This document shows positions 22,887-31,597 of a stretch of 32,207 nucleotides of DNA, piece by piece. The notes under the pieces were generated by a model, which was not told where the DNA came from, did no database searches, and worked only from the letters and a program-made list of their open reading frames with translations. Positions within the stretch are counted from its first letter, which is position 1; every line of letters starts with the position of its first letter. Position numbers and translations under genes: made by a program. Source of the stretch: Candidatus Aminicenantes bacterium UBA647 (GTDB lineage Bacteria > Acidobacteriota > Aminicenantia > UBA2199); contig DBOL01000115.1 in NCBI GenBank assembly GCA_002299555.1, positions 1 through 32,207 on the forward strand, read 5' to 3'.

Positions 22887-24187
22887 AAACAATGACCATT
22901 TTATTTTTAATTGCTGTGTTTACAAATTCTCTATTTTCAAATATCCCCCTTCAGGAAGCGATTGAGAACGGGATCAAAATAAATTACGGAATCAGGAATA
23001 ATGCCCTTGAATCCAGGATATTGGAAACCGATCACAAGATCAAAAAAATGAGCAAATATTTTAGTGTTAACGGATCGGCAAGTTATCTTTACAGATCTGA
23101 GAAGATAGAAATTAAATTTCCTGAAATAGAGATCGCACCGGGAATGTCTGTCCCCGGCCCTGATATCGGAGAAGGGACAAACCACAACTATGACCTCAGC
23201 CTCTCAATATACCAGCCAATATTCACAGGTAACACTTTATCGGGAGTTGTTGAAATAAATGAACTTCAACAAATTCTTAATCTAAACAGGCAAAAGTTTT
23301 TGGAATTGATGCTAATTGGAAGGATCAAAACTGTTTTCTTTAATCATCAATTACTCTCCAGTCAGATCAACTCACTTGAAACCCTTGAGAAGAAAATTGG
23401 CAACCATCTGGACAAGCTTGAAGACCTCCATCGTGAACAGCTGGTTGGGAAAAGCCAGGTTCTGGAGACCATGCTGAGACATAGAGAAATCTTATTATCC
23501 AAAGAGGAGATCAGGAATAGTTTGAATATCCTCTCTTCAACTTTCATGGAACTAACAGGCTATGACATAGGAAATATAGAGAAAAAATTCAGGGAAACAA
23601 TTGTGGATCAGGAAACATCAATGGAACTATTCGTGAAGAATCACCCGAACCTTAGGATCCTGGCAGATCAGAAAAAAATTATTCACATGAATAAAAAGAT
23701 CATCCGGGGTAAGAATCTCCCTCAGATCGGAGGATTTGCAGAATTTCACTATGGTGTTCCCGGGATCAACTTTCTAACCAACGAATGGGGTTCATATTTT
23801 CAGGGAGGACTTAAGGTTAAAATTAATATTTTTGATTGGGGAAGATCAAACAAAGAAAATGTTATTAACAACTACAATACTGAAAAGATATCCAACAAGG
23901 AGCGTGATCTTATCCGAAGAACCCGTTTGAGATTATCTGAACTGTTCACAACACTGAAAAGCCTGAAGGGCAGAATTATCACCTTCGATGAAATGGTTAA
24001 TATTTCCAAAGAAGAATCGGAGTTGAAAAAAATGATGTTCGAGGAGAAACAGATATCCAACAAGGATTATCTGGATTCGGTCCTGAATGTTGAGAACTTG
24101 AGATCTTTAAAAGAAAAAACTGCCCTTCAATCAGAATTGATAAAGGTAGAGATCAATACAATGATCGGAAGAAAGGAGAAAAAATGA
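22883..24187 (+). CDS. TolC-family outer-membrane channel of the export operon
   Basis: 434 aa. A signal peptide (about 1-20, ILFLIAVFTNSLF) precedes IPLQEAIENGIKINYG, the usual OEP start. Two helical repeats are seen, the second beginning FVKNHPNLRILADQKKI, with a beta-rich segment YFQGGLKVKINIFDWG. It overlaps the genes on both sides by four bases. It supplies the outer-membrane conduit for the membrane-fusion protein and ABC transporter encoded next; the E. coli relative of this operon uses a separate TolC. Confidence 0.88.
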   Translation: MKTMTILFLIAVFTNSLFSNIPLQEAIENGIKINYGIRNNALESRILETDHKIKKMSKYFSVNGSASYLYRSEKIEIKFPEIEIAPGMSVPGPDIGEGTNHNYDLSLSIYQPIFTGNTLSGVVEINELQQILNLNRQKFLELMLIGRIKTVFFNHQLLSSQINSLETLEKKIGNHLDKLEDLHREQLVGKSQVLETMLRHREILLSKEEIRNSLNILSSTFMELTGYDIGNIEKKFRETIVDQETSMELFVKNHPNLRILADQKKIIHMNKKIIRGKNLPQIGGFAEFHYGVPGINFLTNEWGSYFQGGLKVKINIFDWGRSNKENVINNYNTEKISNKERDLIRRTRLRLSELFTTLKSLKGRIITFDEMVNISKEESELKKMMFEEKQISNKDYLDSVLNVENLRSLKEKTALQSELIKVEINTMIGRKEKK

Positions 24188-25074
24188 AAAACTATATATT
24201 GGCATTATTCCTCATTTTAACTATATACGGATGCAATGGAGGAGACGAGAATACAATTAAGGCCCCGGGAATGGTTGAAGGGGAGATCATAACAATGAAA
24301 TCCAGAATACTTTCAAGTGTAATAAAAATTAGTGTCGCAGAAGGAGACAGGATAGAAGCCGGGCAGGAATTAGTTCGATTTGATGCCAGAGCAACAAACA
24401 ATAAGATCAAAGATGTTGACCTCAACCTGCAGGGAATAGAACTGAAATTTCAAAAATTGATACAGAAGAAAAAGCTTGCAAATGAGAATCATAATTACAT
24501 GGAACGGCAGGTGGCTCGATTTGAGAGACTTAGTAAAAAAAGATCCGTATCAGGAGATGACCTGGAGAAAATGAAATTGAAATTACTTGAATCGGAAACA
24601 ATTGCATTTGAAATCAAAAAATCACTCGAAGAATTGGATATACAAAAAAATGTCCTGGAGAATAAAAAAGAGTATCTGGGATTAATGCTTGAGAATTATA
24701 CATTGAATTCCGGTGTTACCGGTGTCGTGATGGAAAAATTCATTTCAAAAGGGGAAAATGTCTTTCCGGGAACCCCCATCATAGATATTCTCGACAAAGA
24801 TTCTTTATTTATAGAAATATTTATTGAAGAGAAGGAGTTGTTTGCAATAAAGATCGGGTCCGATGTAAAGATCAATGTAGACGGAGCAGAGGATATCAAG
24901 CTAAAAGGAGTAGTTTCTGAACTGGGAATGAAGGCTGAATTTTCTCCCAAATATGTTATATCAGAGGTGGAGAGAAAATCACTCCTTTACAAGGTAAAGA
25001 TCAGAGTTAGCGAAAACCGGGATATATTCAAGATCGGAATGCCTGTTACCGTGATAATAAATAAAAATTTATAA
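24184..25074 (+). CDS. HlyD/YbhG-like membrane-fusion protein, probable lipoprotein
   Basis: 296-aa periplasmic adaptor. The N-terminus (ILALFLILTIYGC) ends in a loose lipobox with Cys17, so it is probably lipid-anchored, unlike YbhG, which has a membrane helix. The biotinyl-lipoyl halves (GMVEGEIITMKSRILSSV and NSGVTGVVMEKFISKGENV) flank a long coiled-coil hairpin (about 75-165). A beta-barrel domain (LFIEIFIEEKEL) and membrane-proximal end follow. It bridges the TolC-like channel and the ABC permeases. Confidence 0.87.
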   Translation: MKNYILALFLILTIYGCNGGDENTIKAPGMVEGEIITMKSRILSSVIKISVAEGDRIEAGQELVRFDARATNNKIKDVDLNLQGIELKFQKLIQKKKLANENHNYMERQVARFERLSKKRSVSGDDLEKMKLKLLESETIAFEIKKSLEELDIQKNVLENKKEYLGLMLENYTLNSGVTGVVMEKFISKGENVFPGTPIIDILDKDSLFIEIFIEEKELFAIKIGSDVKINVDGAEDIKLKGVVSELGMKAEFSPKYVISEVERKSLLYKVKIRVSENRDIFKIGMPVTVIINKNL

Positions 25075-25100
25075 TCCGAACAGAATTAAAAGGACAAAAA

Positions 25101-26012
25101 ATGATCCGGCTGGATAACATTTCAAAAGCTTATGAGGCTGTACAAGCCTTATCAGATATCTCCATCAGCTTCCCGCGTTCAAAAACAACTATCATTGCAG
25201 GAGCAGACGGAGCAGGGAAGTCTACAATATTCCGGATCATCCTTGGATTGGAAAAAGCTGATTCAGGGAAGATATATATAAATGAGGATGAGGTCAGGAA
25301 GGATTTCTCAAAGATCACGAGGATATCCGGATTTATGCCGGAGAGATTTTCCCTCTACACCGATCTTACTGTCGAAGAGAATCTTGATTTTTTTGCAGAT
25401 ATAAACAACGTCCCTTTCAAGAGAAGAGAGAGCCTGAAAATCAGACTTCTTGAAAACACGGGGATGATAAATTTCCGGAACAGAAGGGCCGGAGCTCTCT
25501 CGGGAGGAATGAAACAAAAACTTTCACTTTCTTCAATACTCTTATCTTCACCCGAATTGATTTTCCTTGATGAACCGACAACAGGTGTAGACCCATTGTC
25601 AAGGATAGAATTCTTCAGGATAATTGATATGCTGAAAGAAGAAGGCAAGACAATAGTCATTTCCACACCATATCTTGACGAAGCTGAGAATGGAGACCAT
25701 ATTATCTTTCTTAAAAATGGGCGGATAATTAAAAAAGGGGACATAGCAGAGCTGAAGCGGAATGTCCCATTCCGTCTTTGGAGGATACTTCCGAAGGGGA
25801 ATATTTTTGAACTGATAAAAAAATTAAAGGGGAAAAATAGCGAAGGAGAAAATTTTTTTATAAAGGGGAAATATCTTAATTTTATTGGCAAACATGGAGA
25901 TGGAGCTCTTGACCATATAGATGCAATTGAGATATCAGAGCAAAAACCCGCACTTGAGGATATCTACATGTATTATGAAAGTGAGGAAGTGAAGGGAGAT
26001 GCAGGTCTGTAA
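25101..26012 (+). CDS. ABC transporter ATPase, YbhF N-half type
   Basis: 303 aa. Walker A GADGAGKST (34-42), with the Asp typical of YbhF's first half; signature LSGGM (133-137); Walker B LIFLDEP; D-loop. The switch histidine is replaced by Pro190 (ISTPYLDEAE, where the partner has VTTHNIDEVE). About 80 residues after the ATPase core form an extra C-terminal domain. In E. coli both ATPases are fused in YbhF; here they are two genes, with the next ATG directly after this stop. Ribosome-binding site AAAAGGA. Confidence 0.9.
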   Translation: MIRLDNISKAYEAVQALSDISISFPRSKTTIIAGADGAGKSTIFRIILGLEKADSGKIYINEDEVRKDFSKITRISGFMPERFSLYTDLTVEENLDFFADINNVPFKRRESLKIRLLENTGMINFRNRRAGALSGGMKQKLSLSSILLSSPELIFLDEPTTGVDPLSRIEFFRIIDMLKEEGKTIVISTPYLDEAENGDHIIFLKNGRIIKKGDIAELKRNVPFRLWRILPKGNIFELIKKLKGKNSEGENFFIKGKYLNFIGKHGDGALDHIDAIEISEQKPALEDIYMYYESEEVKGDAGL

Positions 26013-26747
26013 ATGAGTAATAATATAATAGAAATTAAGAATCTCGTAAAAAAATTCGGCCGTTTCACAGCGGTTAATTCTATAAGCTTCGGAATCAGAG
26101 AGGGCGAAATTCTCGGATTCCTCGGTCCTAACGGTGCCGGCAAAACCACAACTATTAAAATGATAATGGGACTCATCAATATTACTGAAGGGGAAATAAT
26201 TGTTGATGGGATGGACATTGTCACACATAGAAAAAAGATCAAGGACAAACTTGGGTATATGTCTCAGAAATTTTCTCTCTACCCGAAACTGAATGCAAGG
26301 GAGAATGTCGAATTCTTTGCCGGAATATCAGGGCTGAGCAGAGATAAAGTCAACAATAAAATTGCTGAATTAAAGGAGATCATCCATCCTGATATTATTG
26401 AGAAATCTGTAGAAAATCTTCCGCCTGGCATTAAACAGAAAGTCGCACTATTTGCATCACTTATTCCGGACCCTGAGATACTCCTCCTGGACGAACCTAC
26501 TTCCGGGGTCGATCCGAAAATGAGAAGAAATTTCTGGCAGGATATCTATGAATTGAAAAAGATCGGGAAAACAATACTGGTAACAACACATAATATTGAT
26601 GAAGTGGAATATGCAGACCGCATTGTTATTCTACACAGGGGGAATATCATAGTTGAAGGAGAACCTGCTAATCTGGTTAGGGAATATGATGTCGACTCAG
26701 TGGAAACATTATTCAAGGAAGCGGTGAAAAAAAATGAAAGGGATTAA
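26013..26747 (+). CDS. ABC transporter ATPase, YbhF C-half type
   Basis: 244 aa. Walker A GPNGAGKTT (38-46), Walker B EILLLDEP, and switch His193 (VTTHNID) are intact. The signature is LPPGIKQK (136-143) instead of LSGGQ, as in the second half of YbhF. With the first ATPase it would form a heterodimer with one canonical and one degenerate ATP site. It starts right after the upstream TAA and overlaps the permease gene by 14 bases. Confidence 0.91.
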   Translation: MSNNIIEIKNLVKKFGRFTAVNSISFGIREGEILGFLGPNGAGKTTTIKMIMGLINITEGEIIVDGMDIVTHRKKIKDKLGYMSQKFSLYPKLNARENVEFFAGISGLSRDKVNNKIAELKEIIHPDIIEKSVENLPPGIKQKVALFASLIPDPEILLLDEPTSGVDPKMRRNFWQDIYELKKIGKTILVTTHNIDEVEYADRIVILHRGNIIVEGEPANLVREYDVDSVETLFKEAVKKNERD

Positions 26748-27852
26748 ACCCATAACAAGAAAAGAGCTCCATCACATATTACGGGACCCGAAGAGCCTCA
26801 TAATAATCTTTATGATGCCTGTTTTTATGGTATTCATATACGGTTATGCGATCTCATTTGACCTCAACAATATTAATATCGGGATCGTCGATAATTCCGG
26901 TTCAGATCTGTCAGCAAAATTAGTGGGAAAATTTCTGAACAACAAATATTTCACATTGGTCGGACCTCAAATTAACGAAGACCGGTCGATCGAAGCTTAT
27001 GAAAGGAGATTGAAAAGTGGTGAAATAGACGAGATCATGATCATCCCCCATGACTTTTCTAAAAAAATAAAGAACAGGATCCCGGTAGACATAGGATTTG
27101 TTATAGATGGTTCTGATTCAAATACAGCTAATATCATTTATCAGTATAATGAAATGATCCTTTTCAGTTTTATTGGAGAATTTCAGAATATTGAAGATAT
27201 ACTACAGATAAAGACAAAAATATATTTTAACCCGGAGTTAAAAAGTACCTATTTTTTTATTCCGGGAATTATTGCCGTTCTGCTTCTTATGGTCTCAGCC
27301 CTTCTCACTTCTCTGAGTATTTCCAGAGAGAAAGAAACAGGTTCAATCGATCTGATCTTTATATCTCCGATCAAATCCTATGAGATCATAATAGGAAAAA
27401 CGATAGCATATATCTTCGTGGCTTTTGCAGTTGAGTCTATAATTCTTCTATTAGCCAGATTCTGGTTTGGGATTCCGATAGAAGGAAATCTTATCGTACT
27501 CTTCGCGTTTTCTCTTATCTACATATTTACAGGATTATCACTTGGTATTGTGATATCAATTGCAGCCCCTGATCAGAAAACTTCAATGCTCGGAACCCTT
27601 TTGATCACAATACTCCCTTCGATAATGCTGTCCGGATTCATCTTCCCAATTACATCTCTTGGCGAAGTACTTCGGTGGACTTCCAACATTATCCCAGCCA
27701 CATATTTCTTAAAGATTATCAGAAGTGTTGTTCTCAAGGGCGCATCTATTTCTGATTTTCTTGTCGATGGGCTGATACTGACATTGATGAGCATCGTTCT
27801 GATATTTATTGCTGTGAAAAAATTTTCAAAATTGAGGAAGATCGCAGGATGA
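26734..27852 (+). CDS. ABC-2 permease (YbhS-like)
   Basis: 372 aa. Layout of drug-export ABC-2 permeases: one N-terminal membrane helix (about 21-41, IIIFMMPVFMVFIYGYAI), a periplasmic domain of roughly 130 residues with NIGIVDNSGSD, and a C-terminal bundle of five helices from about residue 175, with SISREKETGSIDLIFISPIKSYEIIIGK forming the coupling region. It starts within the ATPase gene and ends in an ATGA overlap with the second permease. Confidence 0.9.
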   Translation: MKGIKPITRKELHHILRDPKSLIIIFMMPVFMVFIYGYAISFDLNNINIGIVDNSGSDLSAKLVGKFLNNKYFTLVGPQINEDRSIEAYERRLKSGEIDEIMIIPHDFSKKIKNRIPVDIGFVIDGSDSNTANIIYQYNEMILFSFIGEFQNIEDILQIKTKIYFNPELKSTYFFIPGIIAVLLLMVSALLTSLSISREKETGSIDLIFISPIKSYEIIIGKTIAYIFVAFAVESIILLLARFWFGIPIEGNLIVLFAFSLIYIFTGLSLGIVISIAAPDQKTSMLGTLLITILPSIMLSGFIFPITSLGEVLRWTSNIIPATYFLKIIRSVVLKGASISDFLVDGLILTLMSIVLIFIAVKKFSKLRKIAG

Positions 27853-28952
27853 AAATAATCTACCTCCTTAAAAAAGAGTTCCTGGAAATATTTAAGCAAA
27901 AGGAATTGTTGTTCATGATGATAATTGCACCAATATTCCAGCTTATTATTCTTGGATATGTTGTCACTACGGATATAAAAAATATTCCTGTGGGAATAAT
28001 TGATCTTTCGACAGGAAAGTCTACGACAAGGATCATAAACAGGATAACCGGATCAGACCTTTTTGATGTTAAATATATTTCCGGAGTGAACCGCGATACG
28101 GTAAAAGAGCTGAAGAAAGGTGCGGTTAAATCTATAATACTTTTTCGTGACCCTGTGAAAACAGGAGCAAAGATCAAAAAATATCCCGAAGTACAGATTC
28201 TTATGGATGGAGTCGATTCCAACTCTTCCAGGATCGCAGCCGGGTATTTTAACGGAATTATAAAGAATTTTATTCTTGATGATCTGGAAGTCCTGGGGAT
28301 CTCACCTCTGGTAAAGGGGAAACCACTCATCAGGTTCAATCCGGAACTGCGAAGTATCAACTATATGGGGCCTGGAATTGTAGCTCTTCTTCTGACTACA
28401 ATTACGCTCTTTATAACATCCATTTCTATCGTAAGAGAGAAAGAGCAGCAGACTATCGACACACTCCTTATCTCAAGGCTACGCCCGTATGAGATCTATA
28501 TAGGGAAAGCTCTCCCGATGGGCATTGTCGGGGTCATTGACATGGCATTAGGGGTTCTTGTTGCAGTTGTATGGTTCGATATCCCCGTAAGGGGAAGTTT
28601 GCTTGTATTGTTAATTTCGTCTGTCATATATCTGATGGCGATACTCTCATATGGGATGCTTATCTCAATATTTTCGACATCCCAGCAGCAATCACTTTTC
28701 TTCTCATGGTTCTCTCTGCTCACATTCATCCTCCTTTCCGGCCTGTTCACCCCTGTTGAAAATATTCCTGTCGGCCTGAGATGGCTGGTGAGTATTAATC
28801 CACTGAGTTACCTCATTCGAATAATCAGAGAGATCTTTCTTAAGGGAAATGGAATAGAACAATTCTATGGTGATCTTTTGTCACTTATAATGCTCACCAT
28901 TTTGATATCACTAATATCTATTTTCAATTTTAAAAAATTCATCTCCAAATAA
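27849..28952 (+). CDS. ABC-2 permease (YbhR-like)
   Basis: 367 aa with the same architecture as the preceding permease: an N-terminal helix (FMMIIAPIFQLIILGYVV), a periplasmic domain beginning IPVGIIDLSTG, and five C-terminal helices with SIVREKEQQTIDTLLISRLRPYEIYIGK. The two form the heterodimeric membrane channel. It is the last gene of the operon; a modest hairpin (TAAGG/CCTTA at 28964-28978) follows without a T-run. Confidence 0.9.
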   Translation: MKIIYLLKKEFLEIFKQKELLFMMIIAPIFQLIILGYVVTTDIKNIPVGIIDLSTGKSTTRIINRITGSDLFDVKYISGVNRDTVKELKKGAVKSIILFRDPVKTGAKIKKYPEVQILMDGVDSNSSRIAAGYFNGIIKNFILDDLEVLGISPLVKGKPLIRFNPELRSINYMGPGIVALLLTTITLFITSISIVREKEQQTIDTLLISRLRPYEIYIGKALPMGIVGVIDMALGVLVAVVWFDIPVRGSLLVLLISSVIYLMAILSYGMLISIFSTSQQQSLFFSWFSLLTFILLSGLFTPVENIPVGLRWLVSINPLSYLIRIIREIFLKGNGIEQFYGDLLSLIMLTILISLISIFNFKKFISK

Positions 28953-28999
28953 GGTATAATACTTAAGGACCGGCCTTATGAATATTACATATTATTTTT

Positions 29000-29028
29000 G
29001 CAACTTTTACATAATTACCTGTGTCTAA
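29000..29028 (+). promoter_or_regulatory. Probable self-recognised ECF-sigma promoter
   Basis: GCAACTT (29000-29006), 17 bases, TCTAA (29024-29028). This resembles RpoE-type promoters (AACTT and TCTRA words) rather than the sigma-70 boxes found elsewhere in the window. The start codon is ten bases after TCTAA, so the mRNA may be leaderless. Confidence 0.5.
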
Positions 29029-29038
29029 TTAGTGTACG

Positions 29039-29563
29039 ATGAATGAACTTATCGAAAAACTGAAGGTGAAGGATGAGTGGGCACTTAAAGAGGTGATGAA
29101 AATGTACAAAGGCCAGATATTCAATTATCTGCTTCTGATGCTTGGAAACAGAGAGCAGGCTGAAGAATTGACCCAGGATACATTTGTAAGAGTGTATTTT
29201 AAAGCCGGCTCGTTAAGAACTGAAAATCTAAAAGCCTGGATATACAAAATTGCAACGAATCTTGCTCTGTCCGAATTCAGAAAGAAGAGGATAAAAAATC
29301 TCTTCTCGCTGGGAGATGTAAATGAAATTAATTACTCTTATGATCAAAAACTCGGGGAAAATATTATAATCGAGGAGGCACTGTCCCATCTGCCGGAGAA
29401 GTATAAAGTACCACTGATCATGAAAGAGGTTGACAATTTTTCATTTGAGGAGATGTCCGATATTCTTCAGAAACCGGTAGGAACTCTTAAGTCTCTTGTA
29501 TTCAGAGGCAAGGAGAAAATGAGAAGGAAACTTGAAGTACAGCTTGGAGGGAAAAATGGATAG
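29039..29563 (+). CDS. ECF-type RNA polymerase sigma factor (RpoE-like)
   Basis: 174 aa. Sigma region 2 (about 10-80) has YKGQIFNYLLLMLGNREQAEELTQDTFVRVY and the DNA-melting segment LKAWIYKIATNLALSEFRKKR. Region 4 (about 112-168) has LSHLPEKYKVPLIMKEVDNFSFEEM and a helix-turn-helix ending GTLKSLVFRGKEKMRRKL. No extra domains. It heads a three-gene operon with a small membrane protein (8-base overlap) and a PDZ/HtrA-like protein, the layout of an envelope-stress sigma system. Confidence 0.92.
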   Translation: MNELIEKLKVKDEWALKEVMKMYKGQIFNYLLLMLGNREQAEELTQDTFVRVYFKAGSLRTENLKAWIYKIATNLALSEFRKKRIKNLFSLGDVNEINYSYDQKLGENIIIEEALSHLPEKYKVPLIMKEVDNFSFEEMSDILQKPVGTLKSLVFRGKEKMRRKLEVQLGGKNG

Positions 29564-29888
29564 CAGGGAAGAGATTTTCAGGGATTATACAAAGACGGAG
29601 CATCTCGGTGAGAATTTTGAAGATATGGTATTTCAAAAGATCAAAAAGAAAAAGAGACAGAGAACTGCAGTGGTTTCTACTCTCGGGACTTTCCTTCTTG
29701 GAGGATTTCTGTTCATCTCCGGAACTTTGTTCTTCCCGGGGGATAACGACACCATGTTCACCAATGCCGGAAATAGTGTCAGGGAAGATATCCCGGTTAC
29801 AGATTATGTAACCTTTGCCGCTTCGGATGAATCAAATAATTATGTGATCGAACAGGTGGGAAACTTTGAAAATTCAGGTACTATTTAG
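29556..29888 (+). CDS. Small one-pass membrane protein, candidate anti-sigma factor
   Basis: 110 aa from ATG 29556 (GGAGGG upstream), overlapping the sigma stop by eight bases. A cytoplasmic segment of about 36 residues (MDSREEIFRDY, then a KKKKRQR cluster) is followed by one membrane helix (37-60) and about 50 periplasmic residues rich in Asp, Asn and Thr. Position and topology suit an anti-sigma factor. It lacks the HX3CX2C zinc motif of ZAS anti-sigmas (no Cys or such His pattern at all), and the cytoplasmic part is unusually short. Function is inferred from context only. Confidence 0.65.
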   Translation: MDSREEIFRDYTKTEHLGENFEDMVFQKIKKKKRQRTAVVSTLGTFLLGGFLFISGTLFFPGDNDTMFTNAGNSVREDIPVTDYVTFAASDESNNYVIEQVGNFENSGTI

Positions 29889-29898
29889 GAGATAACCA

Positions 29899-31581
29899 AT
29901 GAAAAAAATATTGTTTGTCATATATATGATTCTGATATTCCTGTTTGTTACATTAAACGGTGCAGAGTCCGATCTCAAGTCCAACAACGATGTGAAGAAA
30001 GCATTGAAAAGAATATCCCCATCAGTTGTGAAAGTTATTACACAAAACCACAGAAGATATATAGCCACAGGTGTTGCAATTGAATCTGACCTCGTATTGT
30101 CTAATATTATGGTCCTTGGACACCCCTTCGACAGGATATACATAGAGACAGTGAAAGGGAAGATCCATGATGTATCAATAGTAGGCAAAGATAAAAATTC
30201 GTCACTGATCCTTCTAAAAACAAAAGGGAAGGTTCTCAAGCCAGTGAAACGGGGAAAGCCTCCCGAAACAGGAGAATGGGTTGGTCTGGTCGGTGTATTT
30301 TACAAACAATTCCCGTTCCTTAATCAGGGAATAGTAAGTGGTGCAAGCGGAGATGACCTAATCCTGAATGCCACTGTCGCTCCCGGTTCAACCGGAGGTG
30401 CTGTAGTTAACAGAAAAGGTGAATTCATTGGAATAATAAGAGGTGTGTTTGGATATAAACTCTTTCCTCAATATACTTTCAAAGATAGCCATTCCGAACT
30501 GAAGATCGCATCATCGGTCCGGGGAGGAAATGACCTCTGTTATGCTATCCCATCTCAAAAAGTTTTTCGGATTGCAAAAGATCTTGAAGATTTCGGTCAT
30601 GTTAAAAGGGGCTGGTTGGGAGTAAATATAATCAGCGATAAAAGAGGATTTGTGATAGTTGACAATGTTGTTAAAAGCTCTCCTGCTGAGAAGGGAGGGA
30701 TCCGGAGGGGTGATAAGATCATTGATGTCTCAGGAAAGAAAATAAAAACTCCATCACACTTATCTGAAAGTATTACAATGTTGAGACCCGGGAATAAAAT
30801 AGTTGTATCGCTGGACAGAAAGGGGAAGCAACTAAAGGTTAACGTAAAACTTGCTGAGCTCAAGATCAGAGAGAAAACCCTTCTCAGGATAAAAGAGAAT
30901 AAGTTTTCCGGCAGGATCTCAAAAGTGCCCGAGTTGATTGAATCAATGCCTAGAATCCAAAATTACACTTTTGAATTCTCCGGAGCACTTGGACTGGGAA
31001 TTGATGTTATTCCTCTGACCCGTGAACTGGCAAAGGAATTCAAAGTTAAATCAGGGAACGGACTCCTGGTGTCAAAAATAAATCTTCACAAGAAATCTGA
31101 TCATATAAAATTCAAGGTCGGAGATATTCTGGTAAACTCCAATGGTGTGAAGCTGGTGAGGGTTTCCGATCTTGCTAAATCACTAAGCCATGTCCGACCA
31201 GAAGATAAAATCAAGGTCAAACTGATAAGAAAAGGTAAAATGATCGAATCAGAAGTTACCCCCTCCACGCTCACTTACAAAACCCGCCTTCTTGATGATT
31301 TTAAAATGAAATTATCCGATGCAAAATTCTGGATGGAGAAACAGCAACAATTGAAGATGAAAGAAGAACTTGAACTGCAGAGGGAAATGAAACTGAAGGA
31401 GGAGGCACTCCTGAAGAGAGAGGACAAGACGCGCCATAGGGCTTTAGACAAGAAAAGACAGGAACGTCTGGAGAAATACAAATTAGAAATAGAACGACTT
31501 ATAAAAGAGAAAAAAGCTATTGAAGAAGAATTGAAAAAAATAAAAAAAAAGGAAGATGATCCGGGGAGTCCGTCAGATTAA
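29899..31581 (+). CDS. HtrA/DegP-like pseudoprotease with two PDZ domains and coiled-coil tail
   Basis: 560-aa exported protein: signal peptide (about 1-22), trypsin-like domain (about 30-230), PDZ1 (about 237-325, GWLGVNI, SPAEKGGIRRGDKIIDVSG), PDZ2 (about 362-455, LGLGIDV, KVGDILVNSNG), and a charged coiled-coil tail (about 475-550) rich in Lys, Glu and Leu. Aligning to HtrA motifs, every catalytic position is changed. The TNNHVV histidine is Met71 in LSNIMVL, the TDLAVLK aspartate is Ser102 in SSLILLK, and the GNSGGP serine is Thr165 in GSTGGA. The fold-defining residues around them are kept. It is likely a binding or sensing protein, not a protease. It follows the sigma and membrane-protein genes behind TTAGGAG. 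Confidence 0.85.
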   Translation: MKKILFVIYMILIFLFVTLNGAESDLKSNNDVKKALKRISPSVVKVITQNHRRYIATGVAIESDLVLSNIMVLGHPFDRIYIETVKGKIHDVSIVGKDKNSSLILLKTKGKVLKPVKRGKPPETGEWVGLVGVFYKQFPFLNQGIVSGASGDDLILNATVAPGSTGGAVVNRKGEFIGIIRGVFGYKLFPQYTFKDSHSELKIASSVRGGNDLCYAIPSQKVFRIAKDLEDFGHVKRGWLGVNIISDKRGFVIVDNVVKSSPAEKGGIRRGDKIIDVSGKKIKTPSHLSESITMLRPGNKIVVSLDRKGKQLKVNVKLAELKIREKTLLRIKENKFSGRISKVPELIESMPRIQNYTFEFSGALGLGIDVIPLTRELAKEFKVKSGNGLLVSKINLHKKSDHIKFKVGDILVNSNGVKLVRVSDLAKSLSHVRPEDKIKVKLIRKGKMIESEVTPSTLTYKTRLLDDFKMKLSDAKFWMEKQQQLKMKEELELQREMKLKEEALLKREDKTRHRALDKKRQERLEKYKLEIERLIKEKKAIEEELKKIKKKEDDPGSPSD

Positions 31582-31582
31582 A

Positions 31583-31597
31583 AGTTCCAGCGGAACT
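31583..31597. terminator. Hairpin between htrA-like and bcp
   Basis: Perfect 6-bp stem AGTTCC-AGC-GGAACT, directly after one stop codon and overlapping the other. On the minus strand it is followed by TTTAAT, a short T-run. Probably a weak bidirectional terminator. Confidence 0.45.

Noticed and set aside
28949..28979. Hairpin after the second permease as an intrinsic terminator
   Set aside because: The stem (TAAGG/CCTTA) is short and there is no following T-run, so it is mentioned only in the gene entry.
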